A stretch of DNA of 64,000 nucleotides from Pyrenophora tritici-repentis (lineage: Eukaryota > Ascomycota > Dothideomycetes > Pleosporales > Pleosporaceae), in the NCBI RefSeq assembly GCF_003171515.1, contig NC_089391.1, positions 2,170,001 to 2,234,000 on the forward strand, in the 5' to 3' direction. Positions 1 to 10,283 of the stretch are shown here, piece by piece. A program made the translations under genes and the position numbers. The notes beneath the pieces are model-generated. The model searched no databases and was not told the origin of the DNA. It worked only from the letters and a program-made list of their open reading frames with translations. Position 1 is the stretch's first letter. Every line of letters starts with the position of its first letter.

Positions 1-742
1 CGCCACATCCGAACCGTCGACAAGAAGAACAGCAATGCCATTTACTGGTCGCCCAAGGGACGATTCGTTGTCATTGCTGCCCTCCAGTCTCAGCAGTCGT
101 TTGAACTCGAATTCTGGGACATGAGCTTCGACAGGCCAAAGGAAGATTCCGAAAAGGGTGACAAAGAGGTCAACGCCAGTCTACAACTCATGGATACGGC
201 CGAGCACTACGGTGTCACTGACATCGAATGGGACCCTACCGGCCGCTACGTTGCCACCGTTGCTAGTGCTTTCCGTCACCGCGTACGTATCACATTATTC
301 TTGTTACTTGATTTCTGCTAACACCTACTAGATGGAGAACGGTTACCACCTCTACGACTTCAAGGGTACGCTTCTACGGGAAGAAGCCATTGAAGGCTTT
401 AAGCAACTCCTCTGGCGTCCACGACCCCCAACACTGCTTTCCAAGGAAGAGCAGGCCGAGATCCGTAAGAACCTGCGCAACTACTCAAAGGTCTTTGATG
501 AGCAGGATGTTGCCAAGAAGAGCTCGGCAAACAAAGCTGTTGTGGAAGCCCGTCGTGAAATGCTCGACGAATGGCGTAGGTGGCGCGAGGAGGTTACCCA
601 GAGGCTGCAAGACGAGGGTGCGTACCTGGAACTTGCGTTGCTCAAGGGAGAGACGCCCGGACAGGCGGATGATGGACACCAAGAGGAGATTGAGGAGATT
701 GTGGAGGAGATTATTGAGGAAACCGAGGAGGTCGTAAACTAG
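1..742 (+). CDS. PRT1: Translation initiation factor eIF3 subunit b (Prt1), 3' part
   Basis: The reading frame is open from base 1, so the gene starts upstream of the window. Two exons are visible, 1-282 and 332-742, around a 49-bp intron with a GTACGT donor and a CTACTAG acceptor; the frame is kept across the join. About 230 residues are seen. They hold the last beta-propeller blades ([10 protein letters not shown], then [12 protein letters not shown]) and a charged helical tail ([21 protein letters not shown], rich in E/K/R) ending in a run of glutamates. This matches the C-terminus of eIF3b, the scaffold subunit of eIF3, whose propeller sits on the 40S subunit and whose tail binds eIF3i and eIF3g. 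The assignment rests on the recognised tail; nothing appears broken. Confidence 0.93.
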
Positions 743-836
743 CTTGTCAAGGTGTAGGATCAAGGACGAGTCAGCACGTTTCCGACTATGCCGCTATACA
801 ATACAACTCACATGAGCGAGAGCTACGCCAAACATA

Positions 837-2058
837 TCACTTTCTCTTTTGCCCCTCAAGTTTCGCTTTATAATGCTACACACACGTCAGTGACCCACAA
901 ACCCCCCAATTAACCCACACCAACACATACCTGACACGTGACCCTAATCCCCTCCTCCAAACCCACCTTTGGCACATACCCCAACAACTCCCTCGCCTTA
1001 TCAATACAAACATACCTATCTCTACACCCCTCCCCCACAACCCCCCTACTAAACACACCCTCAGTCCCCCTAACCCAATCCACACCCTCCGCCACCCACC
1101 CCGCCCACCACGCCACCGCCTCCGGCACCCTAACCTCCCACGCAGGCACATGGCCAAACTGCTTCCAAACCTCACAACAGAAATCCCTCAGCGTAACCGG
1201 CTCTCCGTTTGTAATAAAAAACGCTTCTCCCGCGGCGGTTTGCGGACCTAGCAGGTTCGACACGGCGAGCACATGGGCGTGGGCGACGTTTTCGACGTAA
1301 ACGTAGTCTTGGAGGTTTTTCCCGGTGCCGAGGATAAAGGACGTTTGGTGAGTGGCGATGCAGGCATGGATTGTGGGGATTATGGTGGTGTCTGATGGGC
1401 CGAAGGTTGGGGCTAGGCGAAGGGCGGTGGTGGCGAAGGAGGGGGGTGGAGGAAGTGAGGGTGTGGGTTTCTGCTATGGACTAGGAGGTTGATTAGAGTT
1501 TATTTTGGTGGTTCGAGGCTGAGGGTTGATGTTGATGAACATGAAGTTTCTTGGACTGGATATGAACAATAAAATATATTCACCCACCTTACTCAGCCCA
1601 TACCCAGTATCCACCTCACCAACCGGCCACATCTCATCCACATTCCTAAAATCACAATCCAATTTATCAAGCACCACAGTCGTACTACTCGTATACACCA
1701 ACCCCCTTGCCCCACACTCCTTACTCGCCTCAACCACATTCTTCGTCCCGTCAACATTCACCTTGAACAAAAACTCCTGGCCACGAGTACTGTACCGCCG
1801 GGCGCCTAGCGTGAAGGCCCCCACGGTGTGGACGACAATGGCGGGCTGCGCTTCATGGAATACAGAACGCAGAGAGGAGATATCGAGGATGTCGCAGCGG
1901 ACGTAGCGGACGCTACGTGTGAAGGTGGTGCTGCCGAGGGAGGGGGGGTTGATGTCGATGGCGGTTATGCTGTATTGTTTTGTGGCGAGCAGGGCAGAGA
2001 TTATTGAGGTGGCTATGAAGCCGCAGCCGCCTGTTACTAGGATGTTGGTTTGGGCCAT
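837..2058 (-). CDS. Extended short-chain dehydrogenase, 3-beta-HSD/sterol-4-alpha-carboxylate dehydrogenase-like
   Basis: Three exons on the minus strand, 2058-1588, 1473-931 and 875-837, with donors GTGGGT and GTATGT, give 350 residues in one frame. The N-terminus carries the Rossmann motif of extended SDRs (VTGGCGFIA near residue 10). The catalytic YxxxK is YGLSK, right at the end of exon 1. Exon 2 continues with the family-typical RLAPTFGPSDTTIIP and a later GKNLQDYVYVENVAHAH. The family oxidises 3-beta-hydroxysteroids or sterol-4-carboxylates, but many fungal members act on unknown substrates, so no specific reaction is claimed. The last exon codes only 12 residues (ends KLEGQKRK) and is the least certain part; without it the protein would end shortly after VTCQ. 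Confidence 0.82.
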
Positions 2059-2656
2059 GGGGGGCGAATTTTAGTGATGTGGATGTTTGTTGTTGATGTT
2101 TGTTTGTTGCAGGGTAGGTGGAGGTATAGTTGATAGATATTTTTCTTTCTTGTGTTGTAAATTTTGTTTTGAAATATTCCCGCCTGGTCACCGTAGTATT
2201 AGGATTCCTCGAAGTTCCGACTCTTTCAGTCTTTTCTTATCGCAATAAAATTTAGGGGGGCAAATGAAGAGGATGAATGATGGATAGATAGATCATCTGT
2301 AAGATGTTGTGGCCGTAAGACCGTTGCCGTTGGCGCTTTCCCGCATCTCGCCTAAACCCCCCCACCACTCTGGGACCGCAACAGCTAGAACCGATCAACA
2401 AAGTCAAAAAAAGCTAGGAACGACATACAGACGTATAAACATTTAATACACTAAGAATCACAGGGAATATTCAGGGTATGTGTAGTTCCATGGACTGGTT
2501 TCTCAGTCTCAGTCTTCTCGACTTTGTGATTTTTTCTCGTCTCTAAAATCCCCTTGGTTTCCATCACTAACTCGAAATTTAAGAATAATTCCCCAAACAC
2601 ATCCACAACTACAACTACTAAAAACCACCATCACTAACATCGAAAACACCACAATC
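2059..2656. other. Intergenic region between divergent SDR and NAT9-like genes
   Basis: No gene is seen in these roughly 600 bases. They separate two divergently transcribed genes and presumably hold both promoters. The part just before 2657 is rich in A and C (CACAACTACAACTACTAAAA), as is common upstream of fungal start codons. Confidence 0.5.
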
Positions 2657-3531
2657 ATGAAACTCAACGAACATACAGGTACCTCCCTCCTTCCTCTCCC
2701 TTCCCTTCCCTTCCCTCATTCAAAAACCCAACTAACATCCCCCACCAGCCCTTCAAACCCCACGTCTCCTCCTAGTCCCCTACTCCCCTCACCACGTGCC
2801 CACCTATCACTCTTGGATGCAAGATGAGGTAAACTCCCTTTCCTTGCCCGTCTACCCCATTCCACAATCCTAATACCCAGATCTAGGACCTACAAACCCT
2901 CACAGCATCCACGCCCCTCACGCTGTCTGAAGAATACGCCATGTGCACATCCTGGCGCACCGACGTTGATAAACTGACTTTTATAATTTGTTTGCGAGCG
3001 CCAACATCTGCACCAACGTCCTTTGTACCAGCGCCTCTCCAGGAAGATCTTGTTGTTGTTGTTCCAGAAGAAGATGATGCGCCAGAGAAAATGATTGGTG
3101 ACGTGAATTTATTCTTGTATCCGTTCGAAGATGAGGAAGATCAGGAAGAGCAAGGCAAAAGCCGAGACGACATAATCGGCGAACTAGAAATCATGATAGC
3201 ACCGCCCTTCGCGCGAGGAAAAGGATATGCGAAAGAAGCCCTGGAAGCATTCACACGCTATATCAACGATACAACAACCGCTTTGCTGGAAGAATACGGC
3301 GGCATCGACGAGGGGAAGAGGCGGTTGAGGTATCTTCGAGTCAAGATAAATAAAGACAATGTGAAGAGTCTGGGATTGTTTGAGAAGATGGGATTTAACC
3401 GCTTAGCTGGGGGGCCGAATTATTTTGGGGAGGTGGAGATGAGGATGGGGTTTGTACAGAAGAATGATTCCAAGGAGAAGGATGAGGGTAGGTTCAAGCA
3501 AGTACTGTATGGAATGCAGTCACAATCATAG
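2657..3531 (+). CDS. NAT9-like GNAT N-acetyltransferase
   Basis: Three exons, 2657-2678, 2749-2828 and 2887-3531, give 248 residues. The very short first exon encodes MKLNEHT, the typical NAT9 start, and exon 2 gives ALQTPRLLLVPYSPHHVPTY and SWMQDE. The third exon must begin after CTAG at 2886: the nearer CCCAG acceptor at 2880 would place TAG in frame. The C-terminal GNAT core is visible (IGELEIMIAPPFARGKGYAKEA with the acetyl-CoA loop RGKGYAKE, then LRVKINKDNVKSLGLFEKMG). Family members are protein N-acetyltransferases; NAT9 has been linked to microtubule stability. There is an acidic insert around residues 60-105 (EEDDAPEK, EDEEDQEEQ). Confidence 0.85.
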
Positions 3532-3706
3532 TCACGTATAAAACATTAATCAAAGCCAGGAACGGGTTTTCAACAACCAAACACTTGATATAACATTAAA
3601 AGTTTAACAGACGTAAAGATTTGCGCAATGAGATTGTTGTGGTATCAATTCTGTGATGCACTCAACGGTCAACGCCTGAAAATGCAAAATTCGCTTTTCT
3701 GCCTTT

Positions 3707-5470
3707 CTAGGCTTCCTCAGCACCACTTTCCGCCTCCTCGTCATCCTCTGTACCGTTGGAGGTGAGATGTTTCCTAGGTACTTCAAAGACGCAGATTCCG
3801 TTCTTAACTTTTCCTGACATCCACCTGGCTAATCTTGGTTCCTTTCCTACAGCAGCTACAACACACAAGCCATCCTTGCCTCGATCTCCTCTCTCTTGGA
3901 TGGCGAGGCCGTTGACGATACCTCGGATGAGGATTGCATCTTCGGCTTCTGATTCGTCTTCGTCAAGAGGTACACAGCCAATCTTGCCAACGGGCTCGAT
4001 GCTCTTCCTGTCCGCTGTGATTTTCCATGCACGTATCCAGCCGTCCCAGCTTGCTGTGAGGATGAGGTCGGCAAAGGGTACGGTAGCGAGAGCTGTGACG
4101 TATCGTGGTAGTCGCGGGCCGGGTTTTACTGAGATTGCAGCATCATGGTTGGCGGACATTTGTTCTGGAGATAGGGGCGGATCCCGGCCGTGAGTAAGTG
4201 GGTATGTGAAGAGAGGCTTCTTTCTGTTGACAGACCACAATGAAAGCGCACCATTGTCCGATGCTGTGACGAAAAGGCCGGCGTCCAGTAGGCCAACGCA
4301 ATCAATTGAGCCTTGAGCGTATACAATAGGGGCGTCTTCTTCGTTGTCCTGTTGTTCACCCCTCTCTTCAAGTTTGGCAAGGCCATTGGCAAAGCGGCCT
4401 TTGCGCAACTTGTCCAGGCCCTTTTGTCTTGTCGTCACTCCACCCTGGAAGACAAGCTGGTTTTCCTCCACCACTCTCCACAGACGGGCTGTACGATCTC
4501 GAGCGCCTACACTGACGCATGTTTCCTGGTTGGTCTCGAGCCCACCGGCAACACCAACAACTGCATCTTGATGTCCTACTAGCGTCTCAATATATGCCGA
4601 CTCTGGCGCACTCCACACAATAACTGCGCGATCTGCGCCGCCTGAGAACAACTGCTCGGTGCCCCTTCGGAAAGATAGAGAGAGAACGGCGTCGCGATGG
4701 CGAGTAAATAGGTGGCGCGGCTTGAGAGTATCTGCATCCCAGATGATCAAACGAGCATGCTTGTCGCCAGTTGCGAGATATTTCCCAGAGTCAGAAACAG
4801 CAATAGAGACAATCTCCCCAGTGTGGCCAAGATAGGACCTGTCACCCTTCTTATTCTTGTTTCCCTTGCGCCAGAACAGTCGCTTGGGTGTCCTGCGCGG
4901 CGTGACATTGGACGGACGGGCTGGGTCTGGGGCGTATGATTTTGGATCAGCAATTTCCCACTTCTCCACCACCAGGTCCTTGCTTATTGTCCAGGCATAT
5001 GGCAGCTTCACAGCACAGCCTGTTGTAGCCTTTTGTAGACCAGAGTAACCTGTGACATGCTCGGCCTGCTCAAAGTCCAGCTCGTCGGCAATTGAGCGGT
5101 AAATTTTTCCCTTGCCCTCTGCGACGTCTTCCTTGAGACGCTCGGCTATCAAGTCCTTGTCAATCTGCTCAGCGTCGAAGCCCACCTCCTGCTCAACCTC
5201 ATTGCGAATGTTGTCAAGGTAGCGCTCTGCTAATCTGCGACGCTTCTCGGCCGCTGTCTCGTTTTCGTCCTCGGATGTGTCGTCGTCGTCAGATTCGTCT
5301 AGAACGGGCCCGCCATTGTCATCAGAATCGTCGCTCCCACTGATGGAGTCGTCGCGGTCGGCGCGGCGGGCTTCATTGTCGGTGTTGCGCCTCTTTGGAG
5401 CGCTCGATGTGGTATTGGTTCGCTTTCTCTTCCTCTGCGAAGCAGGCGTGGTGAAGAAGGACGAAGACAT
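3707..5470 (-). CDS. RRP9: U3 snoRNP-associated WD40 protein Rrp9 (U3-55K)
   Basis: A single exon of 587 residues if translation starts at 5470 (MSSSFFTTPASQRKRKR). The frame is open to an earlier ATG at 5581, adding 37 residues. The later start is preferred because Rrp9 proteins usually begin with this basic nuclear-localisation stretch. An acidic segment follows (DESDDDDTSEDENE), then the Rrp9 helical region (RLAERYLDNIRNEVEQEVGFD) and WD40 repeats beginning with GHTGEIVSIAVSDSGKYLAT, RHRDAVLSLSF and GHQDAVVGVAGG. Rrp9 is a box C/D U3 snoRNP component needed for early 18S pre-rRNA cleavage in the nucleolus. It is divergent from RPT4, with about 200-310 bp between start codons. Confidence 0.9.
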   Translation of the reverse strand: MSSSFFTTPASQRKRKRTNTTSSAPKRRNTDNEARRADRDDSISGSDDSDDNGGPVLDESDDDDTSEDENETAAEKRRRLAERYLDNIRNEVEQEVGFDAEQIDKDLIAERLKEDVAEGKGKIYRSIADELDFEQAEHVTGYSGLQKATTGCAVKLPYAWTISKDLVVEKWEIADPKSYAPDPARPSNVTPRRTPKRLFWRKGNKNKKGDRSYLGHTGEIVSIAVSDSGKYLATGDKHARLIIWDADTLKPRHLFTRHRDAVLSLSFRRGTEQLFSGGADRAVIVWSAPESAYIETLVGHQDAVVGVAGGLETNQETCVSVGARDRTARLWRVVEENQLVFQGGVTTRQKGLDKLRKGRFANGLAKLEERGEQQDNEEDAPIVYAQGSIDCVGLLDAGLFVTASDNGALSLWSVNRKKPLFTYPLTHGRDPPLSPEQMSANHDAAISVKPGPRLPRYVTALATVPFADLILTASWDGWIRAWKITADRKSIEPVGKIGCVPLDEDESEAEDAILIRGIVNGLAIQERGDRGKDGLCVVAAVGKEPRLARWMSGKVKNGICVFEVPRKHLTSNGTEDDEEAESGAEEA

Positions 5471-5784
5471 GGGCGCGGTGGAGAAGACGAGTGCTTCTTG
5501 CTTTGTCGTGCCTGAAAATTGATCGGCCAACTTTTTTTCTGACGCCGACGGCAGCTGCGAGCGCCGCGGAGGTCTTGGCACCGCGCCCGTGCACCTCTAC
5601 CGCCGCTGGATACACCATCAAGACAAACGGCGACTACACTAGGTCATTCCTTCCTCTGGTCATCTCTCATCTTACATCGCCCACCCGAATCCGCAGCACG
5701 ACCGTCGCCGAAGCTTATACCGGTCATTATATCAATAGCAAATAGCGACCGTCAACTCCGTCACTCACTCCGCAGCCCACCACC

Positions 5785-7060
5785 ATGAGCGGCAGTAGCG
5801 ACCAGGAACGCGAGCACGCTCTCGAGGCATACAAATCCAAGCTCCTAGAGTCACGGGAATGGGAGGCTAAGCTAAAGGCGTTGCGACTGGATATCAAGGG
5901 CCTTCAACATGACTTTGACGTGTCCGAAGACAACATCAAGGCGCTGCAGAGTGTCGGACAGATAATAGGCGAAGTGCTCAAGCAGCTGGATGAGGAGCGA
6001 TGTACGTCACACGTGATGTCGAGGAAAGATATATACTGATTCTGCTAGTCATTGTCAAGGCTTCGTCAGGGCCGCGGTACGTAGTCGGTTGCCGGTCAAA
6101 GGTCGACAAGGCGAAGCTCAAGCAAGGCACGCGTGTAGCACTGGATATGACCACGCTCACCATAATGCGCATGCTTCCCCGCGAAGTCGACCCGCTCGTC
6201 TACAACATGTCATTGGAGGACCCTGGACAGGTTAGCTTCGGTGGAATCGGTGGTCTGAACGAGCAGATTCGCGAGCTGCGTGAGGTTATTGAGCTACCCC
6301 TCAAGAACCCAGAGCTTTTCCTACGAGTAGGCATCAAGCCACCCAAGGGAGTGCTGCTATACGGCCCACCCGGTACAGGAAAGACGCTCTTGGCACGTGC
6401 TGTGGCGAGCAGTCTCGAGACAAACTTCCTCAAGGTTGTCTCATCGGCCATTGTCGACAAGTACATTGGTGAGTCGGCTAGGCTCATCCGCGAGATGTTT
6501 GGCTATGCAAAGGAGCACGAGCCCTGCATCATCTTCATGGACGAGATTGACGCCATTGGCGGACGTCGATTCTCCGAGGGTACATCAGCCGATCGTGAGA
6601 TTCAGCGAACACTCATGGAGCTACTCAACCAACTTGACGGTTTCGACTACCTCGGACAGACAAAGATCATCATGGCCACCAACCGACCGGATACACTTGA
6701 CCCGGCTCTACTCCGTGCTGGTCGTCTCGACCGCAAGCTCGAGATTCCTCTGCCAAACGAAGTAGGACGTCTGGAGATTCTCAAGATTCACTCCGCTAGT
6801 GTCGTGACAGATGGCGAGATTGACTTTGAGAGCATTGTCAAGATGAGCGACGGCATGAACGGTGCCGATTTGCGCAACGTCGTCACAGAAGCGTAAGTAA
6901 ATGTGATTGTATGAATAGAGCATAGCTAACAAAATACAGCGGTCTCTTCGCTATCAAAGACTATCGCGATTCAATCAACCAAGACGACTTCAACAAGGCG
7001 GTTCGAAAGATGGCCGAATCGAAGAAGCTGGAAGGCAAGCTGGATTACCAAAAGTTGTAG
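5785..7060 (+). CDS. RPT4: 26S proteasome regulatory ATPase Rpt4
   Basis: Three exons, 5785-6001, 6049-6892 and 6940-7060, give 393 residues, the normal Rpt4 length. The N-terminus is a coiled coil (roughly residues 5-70). An OB-like domain with [15 protein letters not shown] follows. The AAA+ core has Walker A GPPGTGKT, Walker [10 protein letters not shown], and the second region of homology with arginine fingers ([20 protein letters not shown]). The AAA+ C-terminal helical part ends in [10 protein letters not shown]. Rpt4 is one of six ATPases of the 19S base that unfold ubiquitylated substrates and push them into the 20S core. All catalytic motifs look intact. Confidence 0.96.
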
Positions 7061-7346
7061 CTTGTTAGGGGTTAGCATCATGGCATCGTGTACGATATTA
7101 CGAGACAGCACGCGAATGGTGCGCTCAAGTACAGCCTGGGATTGAATATAATAAACTCAGAATATGCATGTTTAATCCTGTCTCTGCCTATACATGTGAT
7201 GGTACGCGGCTCTGTGACGTATCCGCACTAGCTGCCCCGAGCACGTGGAAGCGCGCCTCGTTCCTGCCCGTCGTATAGTGCCCGGCCAAGGACAAGTTTT
7301 TGGCACTCACAGTTGACACGCCCACGCCATAATCTGTACTGTAACT

Positions 7347-9405
7347 ATGGATATGAATGACGGATCGCAGTCGCCGACGAAAGCCAAGCGGTCTCGCGAC
7401 GAAATGGAGACTGAAAGCGCCGCGCCTGCTCAAAACTCTGCTGCGCAAGCATCGCATGGTACTGGTCCCTTGCACCCCACGCGCCCGACTGGCTAACATG
7501 ATGGCGCATAGACGACACCTCTTCAGATGACGATGATTTCGGCCCTGCCCTTCCTTCGTCGGCCCCAAAGAAAAAGAAGCGAAAGCTGCCATATGAGAAG
7601 CTCTACGTTGCTGCGCTACCCAGCGCAACCCGGTACTCCAAATCGCTCATGCATCGCGAGCAACTATGCTTTACCACCTTTACCCCACACACGGACTTTC
7701 TCATCACAAGTTCCAATGATGGTGTCGTCAAGTTCTGGAAGAAAGATTTTGGCGGTATTGAGTTTGTCAAGGAGTTCAAGGCACACATCAGCGACATTAC
7801 CTCTGTTAGCGTGAGCGCTGATGGCCGTAGTTTTGCGACGGCAGGTGTAGATAAGACGATCAACATCTTTGATGTCATAACTTTCGATCTGCTGGCCATG
7901 CTCACCGTCGAGTATGTGCCCAAGGCCGTTTGCTGGGTCCACGGTCGCGGCGCAAGCTTCCCTCAGTTAGCTGTGAGTTCAGAAGAGAACAGCTGGATCC
8001 GGATATACGATGGCAGAGGAGAAAATCCGGAGCCGCTCCAAACATTAAAGAGCATACATAGGGTCCCCGTCACCCTAATGGCGTACAACAACCACTACGA
8101 CTGTGTTGTGAGTGTCGACAAGGGAGGCATGGTTGAATACTGGAAGCCAAATGGAAACTACGAAAAGCCAGACAACGTCTGGTCCCTCAAAAGCTCCACC
8201 AACCTCTTCGACTTCAAAAAATCCAAATGTGTCCCTTCATCCCTCACCATCTCCCCAACCGGCAACCAATTCGCAACCTTCTCCTTCCCCGACCGCAAAA
8301 TCCGCATCTTCGACTTCGCAACCGGGAAACTCTACCGCACCTACGACGAATCCATCGAAACAATCACCAGCATGCAACAAGCCGGCACCTCCGTCCAACA
8401 CCTCGAAGACATGGAATTCGGGCGCCGCCTAGGCATCGAACGCGAACTCGACGACCAACCCGCCCTGCAACCCCTCTGCAACGTAATCTTCGACGAAACC
8501 TCAAACTTCATCCTCTACGGCAGCATGTACGGCATTAAAGTCATAAGCACCCTCACTAACAAACTCTCCAAACTCTACGGCCTGGAAGAATCCGCACTCC
8601 GCCCTTTACACCTAACCCTGTACCAAGGCCAGCCGGAGAAAAAGGGTGTTGTGACCGTTGAAATGGCAGCGAGTGATAACCCGTTGCTGCAAGAAGCCGA
8701 AGCCCGCGACGCAATGCTCGTCTCAACCGCGTGTCACAAGCAGCGTTTCTACATGTACACAAACGACACCGCCTTTTCTAAATCAACCCGCGACATCGTA
8801 AACGAAAAACCCCGCCCTTCCGCCTCCTCCTCCAAAAACTCTTCTTCCGGCCCCTCCTCCACAGACGCAACAACAGCTATCCTACACACAACCTATGGCG
8901 ACATAACAATCCGGCTCTTCCCATCCGCCGCCCCCAAAGCCGTTCTGAATTTCATAACGCACGCCCGAAACAATTACTACAACAACGTCATCTTCCACCG
9001 TGTAATTCGCAAATTCATGATTCAAACGGGTGATCCCTTGGGCGATGGTACCGGCGGTGAAAGTATTTGGGGGAAAGAGTTTGAAGATGAGTTTGGTGGG
9101 GGCTTGAAGCATGATAGGCCGTATACGGTTAGTATGGCAAATGCAGGGAGGGATAGTAATGGGAGTCAGTTTTTTATTACAACGGAGAAGGCTGTGAGTA
9201 TAACATTCTCATCTATTTTGTTGGGAGAAGGGGTTTCACAGGGTGATTTTGCTAACAGTTGTGATAGCCTTGGCTTGATGGCAAGCATACAATTTTCGGT
9301 CGCGCGATTGCGGGCATGGATGTCGTGCATAAGATTGAGAATGCCAAAGTATACAAGGAGAAGCCTGAGGAGGATATTAAGATTATTAGTATTTCGGTTT
9401 CGTAA
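7347..9405 (+). CDS. Cyclophilin with WD40 repeats (PPWD1 family peptidyl-prolyl isomerase)
   Basis: Three exons, 7347-7458, 7512-9193 and 9268-9405, give 643 residues. A short acidic, lysine-rich N-terminus (SSDDDDFGPALP, KKKKRK) precedes a WD40 propeller from about residue 70 to 330 (TPHTDFLITSSNDGVVKFW, HISDITSVSVSADGRSFA). The cyclophilin domain covers about residues 495-643, with the catalytic block FHRVIRKFMIQTGDPLGDGT, NGSQFFIT and, after the last intron, WLDGKHTIFGRAIAGMDVV. Missing that intron would put about 90 unrelated residues at the C-terminus. The family accelerates proline cis-trans isomerisation; human PPWD1 associates with spliceosomes, so a nuclear role is likely but inferred. 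Confidence 0.93.
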
Positions 9406-10283
9406 AGCTTTCTCGTGGGCTGACCGATATACACACATCCAAGAACAAACACAGAAAAGTACACACACAAGCATCTCAAATATCTATCAATCCCACTTGC
9501 TTCAGTCATGCAATGCATTTCGATTCGTAGCATAAAGTGTTATTCTATCCTAACCCGCATCCTATATCCCACATCCTAATCCCGCATTGCCATCACAAGA
9601 CACCAGCCCAGCCCACGCAGAGTCTGAAATCCAACTCCGATTGCCCAATAAACACTAACCACTAACCACGCAAGCACCAAACTCCCACGTACCCGTCCCC
9701 TTATCCATACGCTGTACTCCCACGTACACCAGCCCTAGATTTCCAAGAAGAAGAAGAAAACACCGCAATGATGCATGAGCAAAAGCTCCCGTAACGTGAT
9801 CGTGTGATCCAAATGAAGAAGCTGGCAAACCCAGCAAAAGGAATGAAGAAGAGCTGGGCTGTGACAAGGCCAGCAAGAAAGCAAGGAATGAAGAAAAGGA
9901 ATGTAAAACCAGCAAAATATCTGAGAGAGAGAGAGAGGAGACAAGGTACGCTGATCGCTGTCTGTATCTCCCTCTCCTCTCTGTTTCCAAGCTCCCTTCC
10001 CAAACAAGAAGAGGAACCTGGTATGATTGCGCCTGTGCGATGAGATGCAAAGAAAAAAGGGCGCTCGCATTACAAATGTAGTCCTAAACCACCGCCAGGT
10101 GGAAAGGAGGGTGAAAGAAGGGAAGAGGGACATCCAACACCCGAATGAAGTGAAGAAGCCAAATCCACAGAAGAAAGGTTACCCAGACCGACCCTGACCG
10201 TCCTTGAGCGCCGATGAAAATGCCGCATGCTTAACACCAAATGGACAGAAGAGTGGAGTAGAAGTAGGATGCGTCCGCCGTTT
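9406..10283. other. Intergenic region between convergent genes
   Basis: No gene is supported here. The stretch lies between the stop codons of two convergent genes (PPWD1-like and ATG1) and must hold both 3' untranslated regions. It includes a purine-rich stretch with a short GA dinucleotide run near 9922-9936. Open frames on both strands are low-complexity (S/L/F-rich) and resemble no family. Confidence 0.5.

Noticed and set aside
2881..2886. CCCAG at 2876-2880 as acceptor for the third NAT9 exon
   Set aside because: It would bring TAG into frame at once. The next AG, six bases on, restores the conserved DLQTLTASTPLTL block.
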